From the NCBI GenBank assembly GCA_002159065.1, contig LZRV01000036.1:1-34149 (forward strand): DNA of 34,149 nt. The letters run 5' to 3'. The position numbers were made by a program, and so were the translations under genes. The DNA comes from Paenibacillaceae bacterium ZCTH02-B3 (GTDB lineage: Bacteria; Bacillota; Bacilli; Paenibacillales; Paenibacillaceae). Shown here in pieces: positions 20,252 through 29,094 of this stretch. The notes beneath the pieces are model-generated. The model made no database searches. It was given only the letters and a program-made list of their open reading frames with translations, and was not told the DNA's origin. Each line of letters opens with the position of its first letter. The first letter of the stretch is position 1.

Positions 20252-21763
20252 ATGGAGGCGCTTCAGACGTTGACCGTACAAGACCTCTGGACCCTCGCGC
20301 CCGAACTCGCGCTGCTTGTGGCAAGCGTCGTGCTGCTTGTCGTCGAGATGTTTTTGCCCGCCCGGGTGAACCGGGACCTGATCGGATGGCTCGTAATGCT
20401 GTCGCTGGCCGTATCCGCCGCGCTGGTGGGCGTGCACATGGCGGATCTGCAGGCATCCGGAGCGTCCGCCGTCAGCGTGCTGGGCGGCACGTACCGCGTG
20501 GACGACTTCGCGAACATCCTCAAGCTGGTCGTGCTGGCGGCTTCGGGCCTGGTGGTGCTCTTGTCCCTTGGCTCCGTCCGGCGGGAGGACATTCCGATCC
20601 GCGGCGACTATTACAGCCTCATCCTGCCGGCGGCGCTCGGGGCGATGATCATGGCCTCTTCGGCCGAACTGATTACGCTGTACGTAGGCCTGGAGCTCAT
20701 GAGCGTGACCACCTACGTGCTGGTGGCCATGCGCAAAAGCCGACCGTCTTCCGGCGAAGCGGCCTTCAAATACCTGGTGTCCGGGGGCGTCGCGTCGGCG
20801 TTCATCCTGTACGGCATGTCACTGCTGTACGGAGCGACGGGCACCACCGGGCTGGGCGAGATCGGCGCGGCCCTCTCCGCGGGTTCCGATCCGTTCGAAC
20901 GGCTGGTGAACATCGGCTTTTATCTGATGGTGGCGGGCTTCGCGCTAAAGCTGGCCCTGGCGCCGTTCCACCTGTGGGCGGCCGACGTGTACCAGGGCGC
21001 GCCCACGCCGGTCACGGCGCTGCTGGCGGTGGTGACCAAGGGCGCCGCCTTCGCGATGGCCTATCGCACCCTGTTCAACGCGATGGGACAGGACGAGCGC
21101 GATCTCGTGTTGCCGGCGCTGGCCGTGCTGGCGGCGATCGCCATGATCGTCGGCACGACGGGTGCCCTGCGCCAGTCGGACACCAAGCGGTTCCTCGCCC
21201 TGTCCGGCGTGGCCAACGCGGGGATTCTCGCCATACCGCTGGTTTTGGATCTTTCCCACGTGCATACATCGCTCTTTGCGGAGTTCGTCTATTACCTGAT
21301 CGCTTACGTGTTCATGAACGTGGGCGCCTTTGCGGTGCTGGCGATGGTGGAACGCGCGGAGGGACAGACCGGCCTGGACGCCTTCGCCGGACTGTACCAC
21401 CGGGCGCCGTGGACGGCCGGCGCCATGACGGTGCTCCTGTGCTCCCTGGCGGGGCTGCCGATCACGGGCGGCTTCTTCGGGAAGCTTCTCATCCTGTTCG
21501 GCACCGTGCAGACGAGGGCGTACTGGCTGGCGGCCATCCTGCTGGCGACCACGGTGGTGTCCTATTACGTCTATTTCCGGATTATCCGGCAGATGTACAT
21601 GCGCGGCGGCCGAACGGAAGAACCGATCCGCGTGACGACGCCCGCCGGCATCGTCATCTGGATCTGCGCGCTGGCCAGCGTGGCCCTCGGCGTGCTCCCG
21701 CGGCCGATTCTGAGCTGGATCGACGCGGTGTTCTCCCTGCCCGCCGATCTGATGGTGCGATGA
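20252..21763 (+). CDS. nuoN: Complex I subunit N (antiporter-like)
   Basis: Proton-pumping membrane subunit and last gene of the cluster. 503 residues with about 14 transmembrane helices. Core motifs: LITLYVGLELMSVTTYVLVAM (conserved Glu), GFALKLALAPFHLWAADVYQGAPTPVTALLAVVTKGAAFAMAYR, KRFLALSGVANAGILAIPL, and AGLPITGGFFGKLLIL. The start ATG follows TAGGAGGGTGA, 3 bp after nuoM. No convincing terminator was found in the 226 bp before the next gene. Confidence 0.97.
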   Translation: MEALQTLTVQDLWTLAPELALLVASVVLLVVEMFLPARVNRDLIGWLVMLSLAVSAALVGVHMADLQASGASAVSVLGGTYRVDDFANILKLVVLAASGLVVLLSLGSVRREDIPIRGDYYSLILPAALGAMIMASSAELITLYVGLELMSVTTYVLVAMRKSRPSSGEAAFKYLVSGGVASAFILYGMSLLYGATGTTGLGEIGAALSAGSDPFERLVNIGFYLMVAGFALKLALAPFHLWAADVYQGAPTPVTALLAVVTKGAAFAMAYRTLFNAMGQDERDLVLPALAVLAAIAMIVGTTGALRQSDTKRFLALSGVANAGILAIPLVLDLSHVHTSLFAEFVYYLIAYVFMNVGAFAVLAMVERAEGQTGLDAFAGLYHRAPWTAGAMTVLLCSLAGLPITGGFFGKLLILFGTVQTRAYWLAAILLATTVVSYYVYFRIIRQMYMRGGRTEEPIRVTTPAGIVIWICALASVALGVLPRPILSWIDAVFSLPADLMVR

Positions 21764-21989
21764 TTCGCGAAAGTGCGCGCCGGCATGCCGCATAGGAATT
21801 TTGACACATTTCGGCTGCGGGTTTCACGGTTCCCGAAGACCCGACATGGTTCGCGAAACCCATGCGGCGTCCGCGCAAATCGGGTATTCTTAACTTGTTG
21901 GGCGAAAGTCGTTGACAGCGTGCGGACCGCTTGCGGAGGGAAGGGTCCGGAGCGAAGCGGCCGCGCGCCCTGGAAAGCGTGGGTTGGCC

Positions 21990-24752
21990 ATGACCGGACG
22001 TCCCGTTTCCGCAGGCAAAATCGGTCCGCTGCTGTTTTTTGCGGCTTGGCTCGCACTTGCGGCCGCGGCGTGGCCGCTTGCGGGAGCGGGGAAGCCGGCC
22101 TCGGCCGGAGAACCGACCGGGGCGGCCGACGTCGAGACATGCGGCCAGGCCGTGCCGGCATGGACGGGCGAATCCCGCGGCGTACATATTTTGTCCGGAA
22201 ACGGGACGGTGTCCGCGGAGGAAGCCGAAACGGCGGAAACGGATTCCGCCAGCGATGAGGCATCCGGCGGCGATTTTCTGCGCATCCTTAGGCTGACGGA
22301 AGCGTTCGGTTCCTTTGCGGCTTTGAACCGCCCCGTGACCGGGACCATCGCCGTTGTCGACACCGGCATCGACTTGGAACACCCCCGGCTCAAGCCCCAT
22401 CTGACATCCGGCGTCAACCTGCTGGAACAAGGCCTTCCGCCGCAGGACGTGAACGGACACGGCACCGCGGTGGCGGGCGTCATCGCCGCCGTGGCCGATG
22501 CGCTCAACGAGTCGGCCGGCAGGCCCCTCTGGCAAATGAAGCTGATGCCGGTCAAAGCGCTGGACGACAAGGGTACGGGCAACGCCTCGCGACTGGCGAG
22601 GGGAATCCGTTATGCCGTGGAGAACGGTGCGTCCATCGTCGTGCTGTCCCTGGGGCTGAACCGGGATTCGCAGGAACTGCGTGAAGCGGTGGAGCTTGCC
22701 GAACGGAGAGGCGTGCTGCTTGTCGCCGCCACGGGCAACGAGGCGGCCAAATTCGGCGAAAAAGCGGCCGTGCAATACCCGGCGGCTTATCCCACGGTTC
22801 TGGCTGTGGCCGGCGCATCCGCCGACAAGGAAGACCCGCGGTCGAACGGCGGCCCGGAGGTGGACGTGGCGGCCCTGTGGTCGGCCCGCACCCTGGCGCC
22901 GGGCGGCGGCAGCAAGACGGTGGAAGGCACGTCCATCGCCGCTCCCCAGGCGGCCGCCGTCGCGGCGCTCCTGCGCGCGGCCCATCCGGATTGGCCGCCG
23001 GCTTTGATCCGGGAGGCGCTGAGGCGCACCGCGAAGAAGATCGGGCCCGCCGGCTGGGACCCGCGCACCGGATACGGCCTGGTACAGGCGGATGCCGCCC
23101 TGGCGGGCGGCGCGGTCGAGGCCTGGCTGGGCGAAAGCGACAACCGCCTGGCGCCGGACATCCTTCCGGTCGGCGGCGAACGGCTGTCCGGCTGGACGGA
23201 AGGCGGTCGGCGCTGGTTCACGGTGGACATGCCCTACGACGGAACGCTTACGGTTGAGGTCGAATCCGTGGGCGCGCAGGCTCCGGAGGAAATCCGCCTG
23301 ACCATCTTCCCGCCGGGCGTCCAGCCGGGAACGGACGGAACGGGCGGGACGGCTTTTTCCGGCGCGCCGCCGCTTGCGGGTTCCATGAAAGGCGCCAAGG
23401 GCCGGTACCGCGTGCTGGTGGAAGGTTCGCCGCCGCAGCGCGGACAAGGTCCCTGGCCGTTCCGCATCGTAACGCGGATGACAATGGCGCCGGACGCCTA
23501 CGAACCCAACGACCGGCCGCTGGAAGCCGTTCGGCTGCCGGCGGGGAAACGGCAATGGTCCGGCACGTTCCACCAGCGGAACGACGATGATTGGTTCATG
23601 GTGGTGCTTCCCGCGGACGGCATGCTGCGCATCCGGGTCGAAACCGACACCACCCGGATCGATCCCGCCATCACGCTGCAACGCATCGGCGGCATCATTC
23701 GCCAGGTGGACGCGGGGGCCGAAGGGGAAACGGAGGAGATCCGTCTTCTGCCTGCGGAAGCCGGGACCTGGTACATCCGCATCCGAAACGCCATCTCCGT
23801 TTTTCCTGAACCGGTGACGGGTACCTATCTGGCGGTACTGGAATATATTACATTGAACGACGACCCGAACGAGCCGAATAACGGCCCCCTGCAGGCAACG
23901 CCGCTTGTGCCCGGAACGCCGGTGACCGGCTTGATCGACCGGAAGGGGGATGAAGACTGGTACCGCTTCACCCTGCGCGATCCGCACGAGGCGCAGTTCC
24001 GGTTTGACGGCGCCGCGCAAAATGCGAGCCTGTCGGCGGAGCTGCTGGATGAACGGCTGCGTCCGATCGCCTCGTGGAACAGCGACGGCCGCCGGTGGAC
24101 GTGGTCTCCCGGCCACCCGCTGGAAGCCGGCACCTATTATGTGCGCGTCACGTCCAATGCTCCGAGCCGCACGCAGTATTACGTTCTGGAGCTGGCCGTC
24201 AAGCCGGCGCCCCGCGTGTTCCGCGACACCCGGGACCATTGGGCGGAACGGGCGATCATGGAAGTTTTCCGAAAAGGATGGATGCACGGCTACGAAGACG
24301 CGACATTCCGGCCGCAGCAGCCGCTGACGCGGGCCGAGGCGATCACGGTCGTCGTTCGGGCTTTTGGCCCTTCGGAAGGAACGCCGGCGGCGGCGCCTCT
24401 CCGGTTTACCGACGTGCCGGCCGGCCACTGGGCGTACGGGGCGGTTTCCGAAGCCGAACGCGCCGGATGGCTCGCGGTGTTTCCGGGCATGTTGCTCCAG
24501 CCGGATCTGCCCCTGACGCGCGCGGAGGCCGCCGCGCTGCTTGCCCGGGCTGTCGGCGCCTCGCCGCCGACGGCGGAGGCCGCGTTTGCCGACGTGCCGC
24601 GGAACCACTGGGCGGCGGGTTACATTGAAGCCGCCCGCGCGGCCGGCTGGCTTCGCGGATATCCGGACGGCAGGTTCTATCCGGACCGGCCGATCATCCG
24701 CGCGGAATGGGCGACATTGCTCGCGGCGTTCGCCGAAGGGAGGGGCGCGTGA
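21990..24752 (+). CDS. Cell-surface subtilisin-like serine protease with PPC-like repeats and three SLH domains
   Basis: A secreted S8 protease attached to the wall. With ATG 21990 the protein has 920 residues: signal peptide (basic n-region, hydrophobic about 13-33, AxA-type site near 34-40); subtilase domain with catalytic Asp124 (AVVDTGIDLEHP), His157 (NGHGTAVAG), Ser315 (EGTSIAAPQ) and oxyanion Asn250 (ATGNE); two pre-peptidase C-terminal-like repeats starting DAYEPND and DPNEPNN (about 502-620 and 624-738); then three SLH domains (about 743-792, 806-855, 868-920) with the FxD...HWA...G...PdxxltRAE pattern. SLH domains bind pyruvylated wall polymer. The frame is open to a TTG at 21912, but only the 21990 start puts the signal peptide at the N-terminus. 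Ribosome site is weak. 21764-21989 holds no other feature I can support. The substrate is unknown. Confidence 0.9.
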   Translation: MTGRPVSAGKIGPLLFFAAWLALAAAAWPLAGAGKPASAGEPTGAADVETCGQAVPAWTGESRGVHILSGNGTVSAEEAETAETDSASDEASGGDFLRILRLTEAFGSFAALNRPVTGTIAVVDTGIDLEHPRLKPHLTSGVNLLEQGLPPQDVNGHGTAVAGVIAAVADALNESAGRPLWQMKLMPVKALDDKGTGNASRLARGIRYAVENGASIVVLSLGLNRDSQELREAVELAERRGVLLVAATGNEAAKFGEKAAVQYPAAYPTVLAVAGASADKEDPRSNGGPEVDVAALWSARTLAPGGGSKTVEGTSIAAPQAAAVAALLRAAHPDWPPALIREALRRTAKKIGPAGWDPRTGYGLVQADAALAGGAVEAWLGESDNRLAPDILPVGGERLSGWTEGGRRWFTVDMPYDGTLTVEVESVGAQAPEEIRLTIFPPGVQPGTDGTGGTAFSGAPPLAGSMKGAKGRYRVLVEGSPPQRGQGPWPFRIVTRMTMAPDAYEPNDRPLEAVRLPAGKRQWSGTFHQRNDDDWFMVVLPADGMLRIRVETDTTRIDPAITLQRIGGIIRQVDAGAEGETEEIRLLPAEAGTWYIRIRNAISVFPEPVTGTYLAVLEYITLNDDPNEPNNGPLQATPLVPGTPVTGLIDRKGDEDWYRFTLRDPHEAQFRFDGAAQNASLSAELLDERLRPIASWNSDGRRWTWSPGHPLEAGTYYVRVTSNAPSRTQYYVLELAVKPAPRVFRDTRDHWAERAIMEVFRKGWMHGYEDATFRPQQPLTRAEAITVVVRAFGPSEGTPAAAPLRFTDVPAGHWAYGAVSEAERAGWLAVFPGMLLQPDLPLTRAEAAALLARAVGASPPTAEAAFADVPRNHWAAGYIEAARAAGWLRGYPDGRFYPDRPIIRAEWATLLAAFAEGRGA

Positions 24753-25015
24753 TGTCTGGCGGGTTGTCGGACGTGTACTATATGCAGGGAATCCAAGCGC
24801 TGCTGGGCATGCTTGTCACGCTCGCCTGCATCGCCTTCGTCTGGTATCTCCTGCAGGACATCCGGTGGGAGAAGCTGCTCAGGCAGCCGGCGCATTCCCG
24901 CGCACGCCTCCTGCAGCTGGTCGCGGCCATCGTGATCGGCTACGGGGTCGCCCGTTTTTTGCTGGATTACTGGGCCTGGACGGGGGCCATCAAGTGGCTG
25001 ATCCGGGCAGGATAA
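24752..25015 (+). CDS. ywzB: DUF1146 (YwzB-like) small membrane protein
   Basis: 87 residues with two hydrophobic helices (about 10-31 and 50-66) separated by a basic cytoplasmic-type loop (DIRWEKLLRQPAHSRARLLQ). The pattern 'iR...l..P......lL.lvlai.lGy.va.F..dy..w' is that of the YwzB/DUF1146 family, which in B. subtilis also lies between the atp operon and murAA. Function is not known. The ATG shares a base with the protease stop (TGATG), and GGGAGGGG lies 6 nt before it, so the two are likely translated from one message. Confidence 0.8.
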   Translation: MSGGLSDVYYMQGIQALLGMLVTLACIAFVWYLLQDIRWEKLLRQPAHSRARLLQLVAAIVIGYGVARFLLDYWAWTGAIKWLIRAG

Positions 25016-25163
25016 GGCAGCGCGGCTTTCGCATAACGATATGGCCGTTTGACAACAATGGAAATACCATTCGGCTCGGTATCTGTCTTTGTCGTTGAAC
25101 TTCCCGGGATGGGAGTCGTCGTTCCCGGCATGGAACCAAGAGAACAAGCGCGGAGGGAGACCC

Positions 25164-26546
25164 ATGGACAAAATCATCGTCCGCGGCGGCCGGCCCTTGT
25201 ACGGAACGGTCCGCGTGAACGGCGCCAAAAATTCCGTTCTTCCGATTCTGGCCGCTTCCCTGCTGGCCGAGGAGGGCACCAGCGTCATACGGGAAGTTCC
25301 CGGGCTGGATGACGTGCGCACCATTTTGCAGGTGCTCGAGTCGCTGGGCGTGCGGACGGAGCATCGCGAAGGCGTGGTGAAGGTGCAGGCCGGCGGCCTG
25401 GACTCGTATCAGGCGCCCTACGATCTGGTGCGCAGGATGCGCGCTTCGTTCCTCGTCATGGGATCGCTGCTGGCCAGACTGGGGAAGGCGCGAATTTCCC
25501 TCCCGGGCGGCTGCGCCATCGGCACGCGCCCCATCGACCAGCATTTGAAAGGATTCGAGGCGATGGGCGCCCAGATCGAACTCGGACAGGGCACCATCGA
25601 GGCGCATGTCAAGGGCAGGCTGCGCGGGGCGCGCATTTATCTGGACATCCCCAGCGTGGGAGCGACGGAAAACATCATGATGGCCGCCGTTACCGCGGAA
25701 GGAACGACGACGATCGAAAACGCGGCCCGGGAGCCGGAAATCGTGGATCTGGCGAACTTCCTGAACGCCATGGGCGCCCAGATCCGCGGCGCGGGCACGA
25801 GCCAGATCCGCATTGAAGGCGTGGACCGGCTGAAAGCCGTCACCCATACCGTCATCCCCGACCGGGTGGAAGCCGGTACCTACATGATCGCCGCCGCCGC
25901 GGCGGGAGGCGAAGTCCGCATCGAGGGCGCCATCCGCGATCACCTGGGTTCGGTGCTGGCGAAGCTGGAAGAGATGGGTGTGGAGGTGTCGTGTGACGAA
26001 AACGGCATCCGTGTCCGCCGCGAACCCGGCGGCAGGCTGCGGGCCGTCGACTTGAAGACGCTCCCCTATCCCGGTTTTCCCACCGATCTCCAGGCGCCGA
26101 TGATGGCGCTGCTGATGCTGGCCGAAGGCACGAGCGTCGTCACGGAAACGGTGTTTGAGAACCGGTTCATGCACGTGTCCGAATTTCTCAAGATGGGCGC
26201 CGACATCAAGGTGGACGGCCGGACGGCCATCATTGCGGGAGGCGCGAGGCTCACGGGAGCCAACGTCTGCGCCACCGATCTTCGGGCCGGCGCCGCGCTG
26301 ATCTGCGCGGGACTGGCCGCGGAAGACGTCACCGAAGTGTCGGGCGTGCACCATATCGACCGCGGCTATATGAACATCGTCGGCAAGCTGGCCGAACTCG
26401 GCGCCGACATCGTCCGGGTGCCGGACCCGGCCGCCGTGGTGGAAGAAGCGGAAGCGGCCGTCGCCGCGGCGGACATGATGGAAGAAGAGGCGCCGCGGCA
26501 GCGTTTCGACGGCAAGGGACTTATCGTTCAGCCTTCTTTGGCTTGA
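25164..26546 (+). CDS. murA: UDP-N-acetylglucosamine 1-carboxyvinyltransferase
   Basis: First committed step of peptidoglycan synthesis: transfers enolpyruvate from PEP to UDP-GlcNAc; the fosfomycin target. 460 residues. Conserved NGAKNSVLP with Lys22/Asn23, and the active-site loop [16 protein letters not shown] with Cys117, are present; [15 protein letters not shown] and [15 protein letters not shown] follow. Cys117 predicts normal fosfomycin sensitivity at the target. The C-terminus carries about 30 extra residues rich in Ala/Glu ([18 protein letters not shown]) compared with the typical 430-residue enzyme. Start ATG follows CGGAGGGAG. The spacer 25016-25163 holds a TTGACA without a good -10. 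Confidence 0.96.
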   Translation: MDKIIVRGGRPLYGTVRVNGAKNSVLPILAASLLAEEGTSVIREVPGLDDVRTILQVLESLGVRTEHREGVVKVQAGGLDSYQAPYDLVRRMRASFLVMGSLLARLGKARISLPGGCAIGTRPIDQHLKGFEAMGAQIELGQGTIEAHVKGRLRGARIYLDIPSVGATENIMMAAVTAEGTTTIENAAREPEIVDLANFLNAMGAQIRGAGTSQIRIEGVDRLKAVTHTVIPDRVEAGTYMIAAAAAGGEVRIEGAIRDHLGSVLAKLEEMGVEVSCDENGIRVRREPGGRLRAVDLKTLPYPGFPTDLQAPMMALLMLAEGTSVVTETVFENRFMHVSEFLKMGADIKVDGRTAIIAGGARLTGANVCATDLRAGAALICAGLAAEDVTEVSGVHHIDRGYMNIVGKLAELGADIVRVPDPAAVVEEAEAAVAAADMMEEEAPRQRFDGKGLIVQPSLA

Positions 26547-26607
26547 GCTTCATGATCGGAAATTCGCCCGGATGCGCGTGCAAACGGCTGGAAGGCCGGC
26601 GTGTCCG

Positions 26608-26646
26608 GGCGTTTTGACGGCGCCGTGGGGTGTTTTTTTTATTTTT
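26608..26646 (+). terminator. Possible terminator after murA
   Basis: A GC-rich segment able to form only a short stem (GGCG 26608-26611 with CGCC 26621-26624), also containing the 10-bp palindrome ACGGCGCCGT (26617-26626), is followed by a striking T tract, eight T at 26633-26640 then ATTTTT. The T tract is convincing but the stem is weak. Confidence 0.35.
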
Positions 26647-26690
26647 ATGATGAAGTCTGGCTGCGAATCCCCGGTACGCGTCCGCAGAAG

Positions 26691-26719
26691 GCATACGTCC
26701 GGAAGGGACCGCATACATT
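26691..26719 (+). promoter_or_regulatory. SigE-type promoter of spoIID
   Basis: -10 CATACATT (26712-26719) is a perfect match to the SigE consensus CATACAnT; 14 bp upstream GCATACG (26691-26697) fits the -35 (K-M-ATA). It stands 33 bp before the spoIID ATG. spoIID is a known SigE (mother-cell) gene in B. subtilis. Confidence 0.75.
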
Positions 26720-26752
26720 GGGGATGTCTCGGACAACACCGGGGAGGCGGCC

Positions 26753-28165
26753 ATGGCAAGGTTCAAGCTTTTGCTGTTGTCGGGATTTCTGGCGGGAATG
26801 GTGCTGGGGGCTTTGGTTTGGGAAGCCGGCTTCGGCCGGGAAGACGGCCTTCTGCGCGATGGAAGGGCGCGGACCAACGGAATTGACGTTCCGCACGATG
26901 GAGACGTGACCTGGACCGGCGGAAATGGAGTTTTGCGCGATGGAGGGGCTCGAACCAACGGAAATGACATTCTGCAGGATGGAGAGTGGGCCTGGACCGG
27001 CGGATACGGCGTAATGCACGGCGGAAACGGGATCCGAACCGGCGGATACGGCGTACTCCGCGGAGGAAGCGGGACGTTGGCCGGTGAGCATGGCGTTCCG
27101 CAGGGCGGGGACGGGACTCCGGACAGCGGCATTCAGCACCCTTGGACTGCAAGCGCCGACGGCGGCGGACAAGCCGTCATGGCCGGCGGCGGGACGGACA
27201 GGATTGTGCCCGGAAAGCCCGCGCGGCAGGACAGTACCGATGGGCAACGGGAATATTCCGACGGAAGCCGCGGCAGCGAACCGGACGAACCGATGGTGCG
27301 GGTCTATCTGACGGGAAAGCGGCGGACGGAGACGGTTCCTCTTGAGGCGTATGTCATGGGCGTCGTGGCGGCGGAGATGCCGGCGGATTTTCCGCGGGAG
27401 GCGCTGGAAGCGCAAGCCCTTGCGGCTCGCACATATATGGTCCGACGGCTGATCAAGGGGGACCGCGGCGGCGTGCCGGAGGAAGCGGCGCACGAGGCGG
27501 ACGTGACGGACGGCACGGTTCACCAGCGGTACCGGCCGCTGGAGGAGATGCGCCGGATGCGCGAGGATGATCCGGAAGGATGGGAGAAGGTGCGGCGGGC
27601 GGTGGAAGCGACCCGGGGCAAGGTGCTCGCATATGAAGGCGAGCCGATCCAGGCGCTCTATTTTTCCACCAGCAACGGATACACCGAGGCTTCCGAGGAA
27701 GTGTTTCCTTTTGCCTTGCCTTATTTGCGTTCCGTTGAAAGCCCGTGGGACCGGACCGGGGCGCCGCGTTCGAAGGAAACGACGGAGATGGCGCTCGCCG
27801 ATTTTTATCGAAAACTGGGCATCAAAGCCGGCAAAGGCAAAGCGCCAAAATTGAGGGTCGCGGCATGGACGCAGGGGAGGCGCGTCCGGACGCTGCAGGC
27901 CGGAGACCTGCGCCTGGCCGGGACGGAGGTGCGGGAGAAGCTCGGGCTGCGTTCGACGGCGTTCAGCTGGACAATCGACGGAGACCGCATCGCCATCACC
28001 ACCCGGGGCAGCGGGCACGGCGTCGGCATGAGCCAGTGGGGCGCGCGGTTCATGGCCGAGGAAGGCTATACGGCGGAGCAGATTGTCAAACACTATTACA
28101 CCGGTGTCACCGTTGAAGAAGTTTCGAAGCTTTGGAGCCCGGGCAAAGGTTTCCCTTCTCTATAA
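26753..28165 (+). CDS. spoIID: Stage II sporulation protein D with a repeat-rich insert
   Basis: Membrane-anchored lytic transglycosylase of the SpoIID/IIM/IIP engulfment machine, acting on peptidoglycan around the forespore. 470 residues, about 130 more than B. subtilis SpoIID. N-terminal anchor at about 5-23; residues 34-115 are glycine-rich tandem repeats; about 116-178 is low-complexity linker; the SpoIID domain starts near 181. Conserved blocks: YVMGVVAAEMPADFP with Glu208 at the predicted catalytic position, EALEAQALAARTYMV, YFSTSNGYTEASEEV, and the C-terminal RGSGHGVGMSQWGA. The ATG follows GGGGAGG. The extra length lies wholly between anchor and catalytic domain, so activity need not be affected. 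Confidence 0.93.
   Translation: MARFKLLLLSGFLAGMVLGALVWEAGFGREDGLLRDGRARTNGIDVPHDGDVTWTGGNGVLRDGGARTNGNDILQDGEWAWTGGYGVMHGGNGIRTGGYGVLRGGSGTLAGEHGVPQGGDGTPDSGIQHPWTASADGGGQAVMAGGGTDRIVPGKPARQDSTDGQREYSDGSRGSEPDEPMVRVYLTGKRRTETVPLEAYVMGVVAAEMPADFPREALEAQALAARTYMVRRLIKGDRGGVPEEAAHEADVTDGTVHQRYRPLEEMRRMREDDPEGWEKVRRAVEATRGKVLAYEGEPIQALYFSTSNGYTEASEEVFPFALPYLRSVESPWDRTGAPRSKETTEMALADFYRKLGIKAGKGKAPKLRVAAWTQGRRVRTLQAGDLRLAGTEVREKLGLRSTAFSWTIDGDRIAITTRGSGHGVGMSQWGARFMAEEGYTAEQIVKHYYTGVTVEEVSKLWSPGKGFPSL
26852..27097 (+). repeat. Tandem repeat inside spoIID
   Basis: Two 81-bp units (26852-26932 and 26933-27013) encode 27-residue repeats beginning LRDG.ARTNG and ending WTGG.GV. They are followed by two 42-bp half-length units (27014-27055, 27056-27097) encoding M/L-x-GG...GV. 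The repeat is in frame throughout. Confidence 0.85.
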
Positions 28166-28192
28166 AATTTTCAAATTTTTCACAGCGAAGAC

Positions 28193-28220
28193 GTATAAAT
28201 GCGGATCACCCGGTAACAAT
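28193..28220 (+). promoter_or_regulatory. SigF-type promoter of spoIIQ
   Basis: -35 GTATA (28193-28197), 14-bp spacer, -10 GGTAACAAT (28212-28220), fitting the forespore SigF pattern GYATA / GGnnAnAnT. The start codon is 24 bp after the -10. spoIIQ is a known SigF gene in B. subtilis. Confidence 0.72.
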
Positions 28221-28243
28221 GGGTTACTGAGGTGATCGAAACC

Positions 28244-28975
28244 ATGAATGACCAAAACGACAAACATGTCAGAAAGCTGGATCCTTCCGCGAAGCCGGGC
28301 GAATCCGACACGGGGTCCGGCGGCGGGTGGAAGAGACTGTTCGCCAGAAGGTGGGTGTTTCCCGCGCTGTACATGGTCGCCGCAGCCCTCATCGTAACCC
28401 TCCTCTGGTTGTACACCGATCAGGAAAGAGGGACGGACAACCCCGCCCAGACCACGCCGCAGGCGGAGAGCGCCTCGGAAACTCAGGAGGCGCAAGCATC
28501 CCCCGAAGCGGCCCCGGCCATTGCGGGCGGCGAGACGCTGCGCTGGCCGGTACGGGATGTCGACCGCATGGTGGTCGCCCGGCCGTATTACGACATGTCG
28601 GCCCCCGCGGAAGAACGCGCCGCGGCCATCGTCGAGCGGGACAACCTGTTCACGCCGCACATGGCGGTGGACATTGCCAGCCCCGACCAGCAGCCGTTTG
28701 AAGTGCTCGCGGCCATGAGCGGGACCGTGAAAGCGGCGCAGGAGGACGGCGACAACGGGTTTGTGGCGGAAATCGAACATCCGGGCGGCTATGTGACCGT
28801 GTACAAGAGTCTGGCGGAACTCAGGGTGCGCGCGGGCGACAAGGTCGACCAGGGAACGGTCATCGGCATCGCCGGCAAAAGCGCGGAAACCGGCGACAAG
28901 GGTCCGAGCGTCCACTTCGAAATCCGGCAAAACGGGAAAACGCTCAACCCGGAAGCCGTGATCCAGGAAGATTGA
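28244..28975 (+). CDS. spoIIQ: Stage II sporulation protein Q (degenerate LytM domain)
   Basis: Forespore membrane protein that pairs with mother-cell SpoIIIAH across the intermembrane space to form the feeding-tube channel. 243 residues: cytoplasmic N-terminus, one membrane helix (about 38-57), an Ala/Glu/Gln-rich linker (60-95), then an M23/LytM-like domain (about 130-235). Of the zinc ligands, HxxxD is present (His139, Asp143 in HMAVD), but the usual HxH reads Ser222-Val-His224. Loss of that His is also known for B. subtilis SpoIIQ, so the domain is probably structural. I chose ATG 28244 because GAGGTGAT (28229-28236) stands 7 nt upstream; GTG 28232 lies within that site. It is closed by a strong terminator at 29058. 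Confidence 0.92.
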   Translation: MNDQNDKHVRKLDPSAKPGESDTGSGGGWKRLFARRWVFPALYMVAAALIVTLLWLYTDQERGTDNPAQTTPQAESASETQEAQASPEAAPAIAGGETLRWPVRDVDRMVVARPYYDMSAPAEERAAAIVERDNLFTPHMAVDIASPDQQPFEVLAAMSGTVKAAQEDGDNGFVAEIEHPGGYVTVYKSLAELRVRAGDKVDQGTVIGIAGKSAETGDKGPSVHFEIRQNGKTLNPEAVIQED

Positions 28976-29057
28976 CGCGTGCGGGCGCCTGATCCGGTTG
29001 CCGGATTTGCAGATCCCCGGCGCCGGACACCAGGGCGCAGAATCCTCCATTTCAGAG

Positions 29058-29094
29058 ACCGTCGGAAGCCATCGGCTGACCGGCGGTTTTTTTT
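29058..29094 (+). terminator. Intrinsic terminator downstream of spoIIQ
   Basis: ACCGTCGG (29058-29065) pairs with CCGGCGGT (29080-29087) through 8 bp including one G-U, with a small inner GCC/GGC pairing; eight T (29087-29094) follow. It ends immediately before the first palindrome of the array. Confidence 0.8.

Noticed and set aside
21654..24608. 984-codon open frame on the - strand opposite the protease gene
   Set aside because: It is a shadow of the GC-rich third codon positions of the + strand gene; the encoded sequence is Arg/Gly/His/Pro-rich without family features, and the + strand gene has clear catalytic and SLH motifs. The same applies to long - strand frames at 1071-2846, 5558-7495, 8235-9896 and 18455-20437.
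25049..25054. TTGACA as murA promoter -35
   Set aside because: Perfect -35 but no acceptable -10 at 16-19 bp; the nearest TATCTG is 25 bp away. An unrecognised promoter in 25016-25163 remains possible.
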